The notes below the pieces were generated by a model that was not told the origin of the DNA, made no database searches, and saw only the letters and a program-made list of their open reading frames with translations. 64,000 bases of DNA from Heterobilharzia americana (Eukaryota > Platyhelminthes > Trematoda > Strigeidida > Schistosomatidae): positions 49,323,998 through 49,387,997 of the forward strand of contig OX104129.1 of assembly GCA_944470555.2 (NCBI GenBank), in the 5' to 3' direction. Below are positions 61,961 to 64,000 of the stretch, piece by piece. The position numbers and the translations under genes were made by a program. Each line of letters opens with the position of its first letter. The first letter of the stretch is position 1.

Positions 61961-64000
61961 GAACTTCGGGAATCTCCTCTTGGAGCTAGTCAACAGTGAA
62001 CATAAGTTCAGTAGGAATAAGGAGGGGAAGCATCTTCAGTGGCTGAAGGGCAGATAAGGAAGACCTATTCCATCAATTATAAAAAGATGTGTGATACTGA
62101 GTGCTACAATGTAAACGGATGTTGCAAAGTCGTACATCCCTCTGTCCAAAATGCGTCATTCGCATCAAGCTATTGTTCGCAAAAAGCACTTCGACGATCT
62201 GAAAACCGGATGCCGACAAACAACTTTGGAAGAAATATGAAGTTGCCTTAAGAGGTTCTTAAAACCTTCAAAGAGATCATGAAGTGAACCGATACAATGA
62301 CAAGCCTATTGAAAATCTAGATATCCTTATTTCTTATGAAGGGGACTTGCGGATTGTAAGGAGAGTACCTTTTTCCTTATTAGTTACGTTTTCCTTTATA
62401 TTCTTGATTCTGGTTGATAAGTGCACACTTATAGATGACCGGCCATCCCTAAAGTGTAGTCCTACCTTCTATCATTCTAAACCCCTTGTTGTCTTCGTCT
62501 TTTTGCGTTAGTGGTTGTGTATAACATGACGTCTGATTTTTCGTAATAAATGCTTCCGAAAATGTGGCCGTTTAACCTCTGTGACCCTGATCGCTTTATT
62601 TCCTATTAGTTCAGACGGAAGTTTAAGCCGTCTTCTGAGTTCGAGTTTTCAGATGCAGCACATCACCTGAAACTGTCTACAGCCATCTTTGTCTGAGGTT
62701 TTCTATGTTTTAAGTTGACCATTATGAACATGGACAATCTACCTCACTTTGTTCACCTATAATTACTAGGAATAAAATTAGCCATATGACTTCCGTGCAT
62801 AAAACTTGGGAGGTTTCGGCCTTCAAATTCGGTAGTGTCACCAGCACAGATGCACACTTTCCACAACTCCGCTACTCCATGAACTAAAATACTATTTGTT
62901 GATCTATACTTAGGCTGAAGCGTTGAATTTTGCTACTAAGTGACTTGGGTGGATCTGGAAAAATGAAGCCAACTGTCTGTTTGTTGTTCCAGCTAGTTCT
63001 GAAATCATCCTGGGTTGCCATTTGGTTGTTGGCACATGACAGCCTGGTAGTGAGACCTTGTTCAGTGAGATGAACAGTGATGTTCCTGCTAGAGAAGCTA
63101 TGGAGAATGTCAGCAAAGAAGCAGCTTTTGTAATTGACCGGCAGTTGCCAAGCAATTATGTCTATTCCTGAAGAACAAAGGTAGGACTATGCACTGTTTT
63201 CTTGACATATGGCTAAAACAGATGCCTAGGAGGGGATAAACTGACTCATCTAGGACTCACGAGAACCCTTCTGGGACTGTGGATCTCACCAAAGCAGGAG
63301 AACTAATTCAGTTTGAGGTTCCATTACCTCTTGAACTCCCTGTTTGCTGAAGCTGTGCTATGACGCAGCTGGTTGTTGTGGCCGTTTTTAAAAGTAATAA
63401 AACGTGTCCCGCAGATTAATGATGATTCCTAGTGGTGTTGAGCCAAGCCCTGGGGCCCGACGCCAACGGTTAGGCTTGGCCATCCTGGCCAACCTATGGT
63501 TGCTTTCAAGATACTACCCATGATCATAAAAGTCCGTGCCGGATTTCGGGCCCAGTGTGCAGCTATTCCCCAGGGTTCTCTTATGATAAGACCGGTGAGC
63601 AAAAACGTCTACCCTACAACATTTGCCGGCTATTTTGCGAGTCAAAAGAGTCCTAATTACTCCTCAACGAACGTCACTTTAGCAATATTTTCCTGTTCAC
63701 GTGCAAAAAGTCCATACTGGCATGGTGACGAGAGTGCCTCTGCCTTTCGGGGAAAAATTACTCTACAAAACAAGCGTCAGCAGTGTGATGGTTTGGAACA
63801 GCTTTATCCACTAATGACGTACAGACATCGACTATCAATCACCAAATTTCTTCGACTTCCTAGCTGGTTCCTCACACAATTAACCAGTACGGAAGACATG
63901 CTCAGGTGAGAGGGAACATGCTTTCAGACCAAAGACAAAAAGTGATCGACAGAAGGGGATGAGTTCAGCACATTCATATGATCTAGCTTAAAAAAGTAAT
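61961..64000. other. Less AT-rich terminal stretch, possible decayed coding
   Basis: Bases 62910-63170 read, with two stops, as a plus-strand protein-like string (CLFVVPASSEIILGC, then AMENVSKEAAFVIDRQLP). An open frame of 137 codons runs from 63496 to 63909. A GC-rich patch lies at 63435-63475. None of these matches a family I know. They could be parts of another retroelement or exons of an unidentified gene. Confidence 0.35.

Overview
The window is AT-rich, intron-containing animal DNA that is mostly retroelement debris. It fits a schistosomatid blood fluke (Schistosoma or a close relative). Reasons: RTE-clade non-LTR elements ending in short (TAA)n tails; Smα-type tRNA-like repeats carrying hammerhead ribozyme motifs; a CsRn1-clade Gypsy element with a tRNA-Trp-like primer site and a CHCC Gag motif; a Penelope-like fragment; and many (TA)n tracts. 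The species cannot be fixed from sequence alone. There are no bacterial features or CRISPR arrays, and no functional cellular tRNA or rRNA gene was seen.

The only cellular genes I can support form a small family encoding a secreted Cu/Zn superoxide dismutase (SOD). Copy 1 (minus strand) can be assembled as three exons: a signal-peptide exon at 12336-12414, then 8390-8618 and 6822-7080. This gives 188 codons plus stop, with all metal ligands and the active-site Arg present. Copy 2 (plus, 20316-20544 and 21853-22174) is a near-identical inverted copy with a one-base frameshift and no visible first exon. Copy 3 (minus, 40017-40233 and 36241-36499) is a diverged paralogue with intact exons 2 and 3. 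An orphan copy of the signal-peptide exon lies at 2867-2945.

Layout. 1-22.4 kb is a recent segmental-duplication complex. A direct repeat (787-5995 and 10280-15465, over 99.9% identical outside microsatellites) is combined with an inverted repeat (6572-11089 and 17845-22361, about 99.7%). Both pass through a decayed RTE fragment. 23.3-26.9 kb is a nearly full-length dead RTE element with a 226-bp perfect (GGCT)n expansion in its endonuclease region. 27-35.5 kb holds hammerhead-bearing SINE-like repeats and a Penelope-like fragment split by a 5'-truncated RTE insertion. 36.2-40.2 kb is SOD copy 3. 40.3-50.6 kb is gene-poor, with more SINE-like repeats and a 3' RTE fragment. 50.6-53.9 kb is a second long RTE copy. 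54-60 kb carries a gag relic and then a decayed but almost complete CsRn1-type LTR element (gag-PR-RT-RNaseH-IN). 60-64 kb holds one SINE-like repeat and no gene I can name.

Nearly every element is inactivated by stops, frameshifts or nested insertions. Local genome evolution here looks driven by retroelement-mediated duplication of a secreted antioxidant gene. An assembly artefact such as uncollapsed haplotypes could also produce the 99.7-99.9% identical duplicates and has not been excluded.
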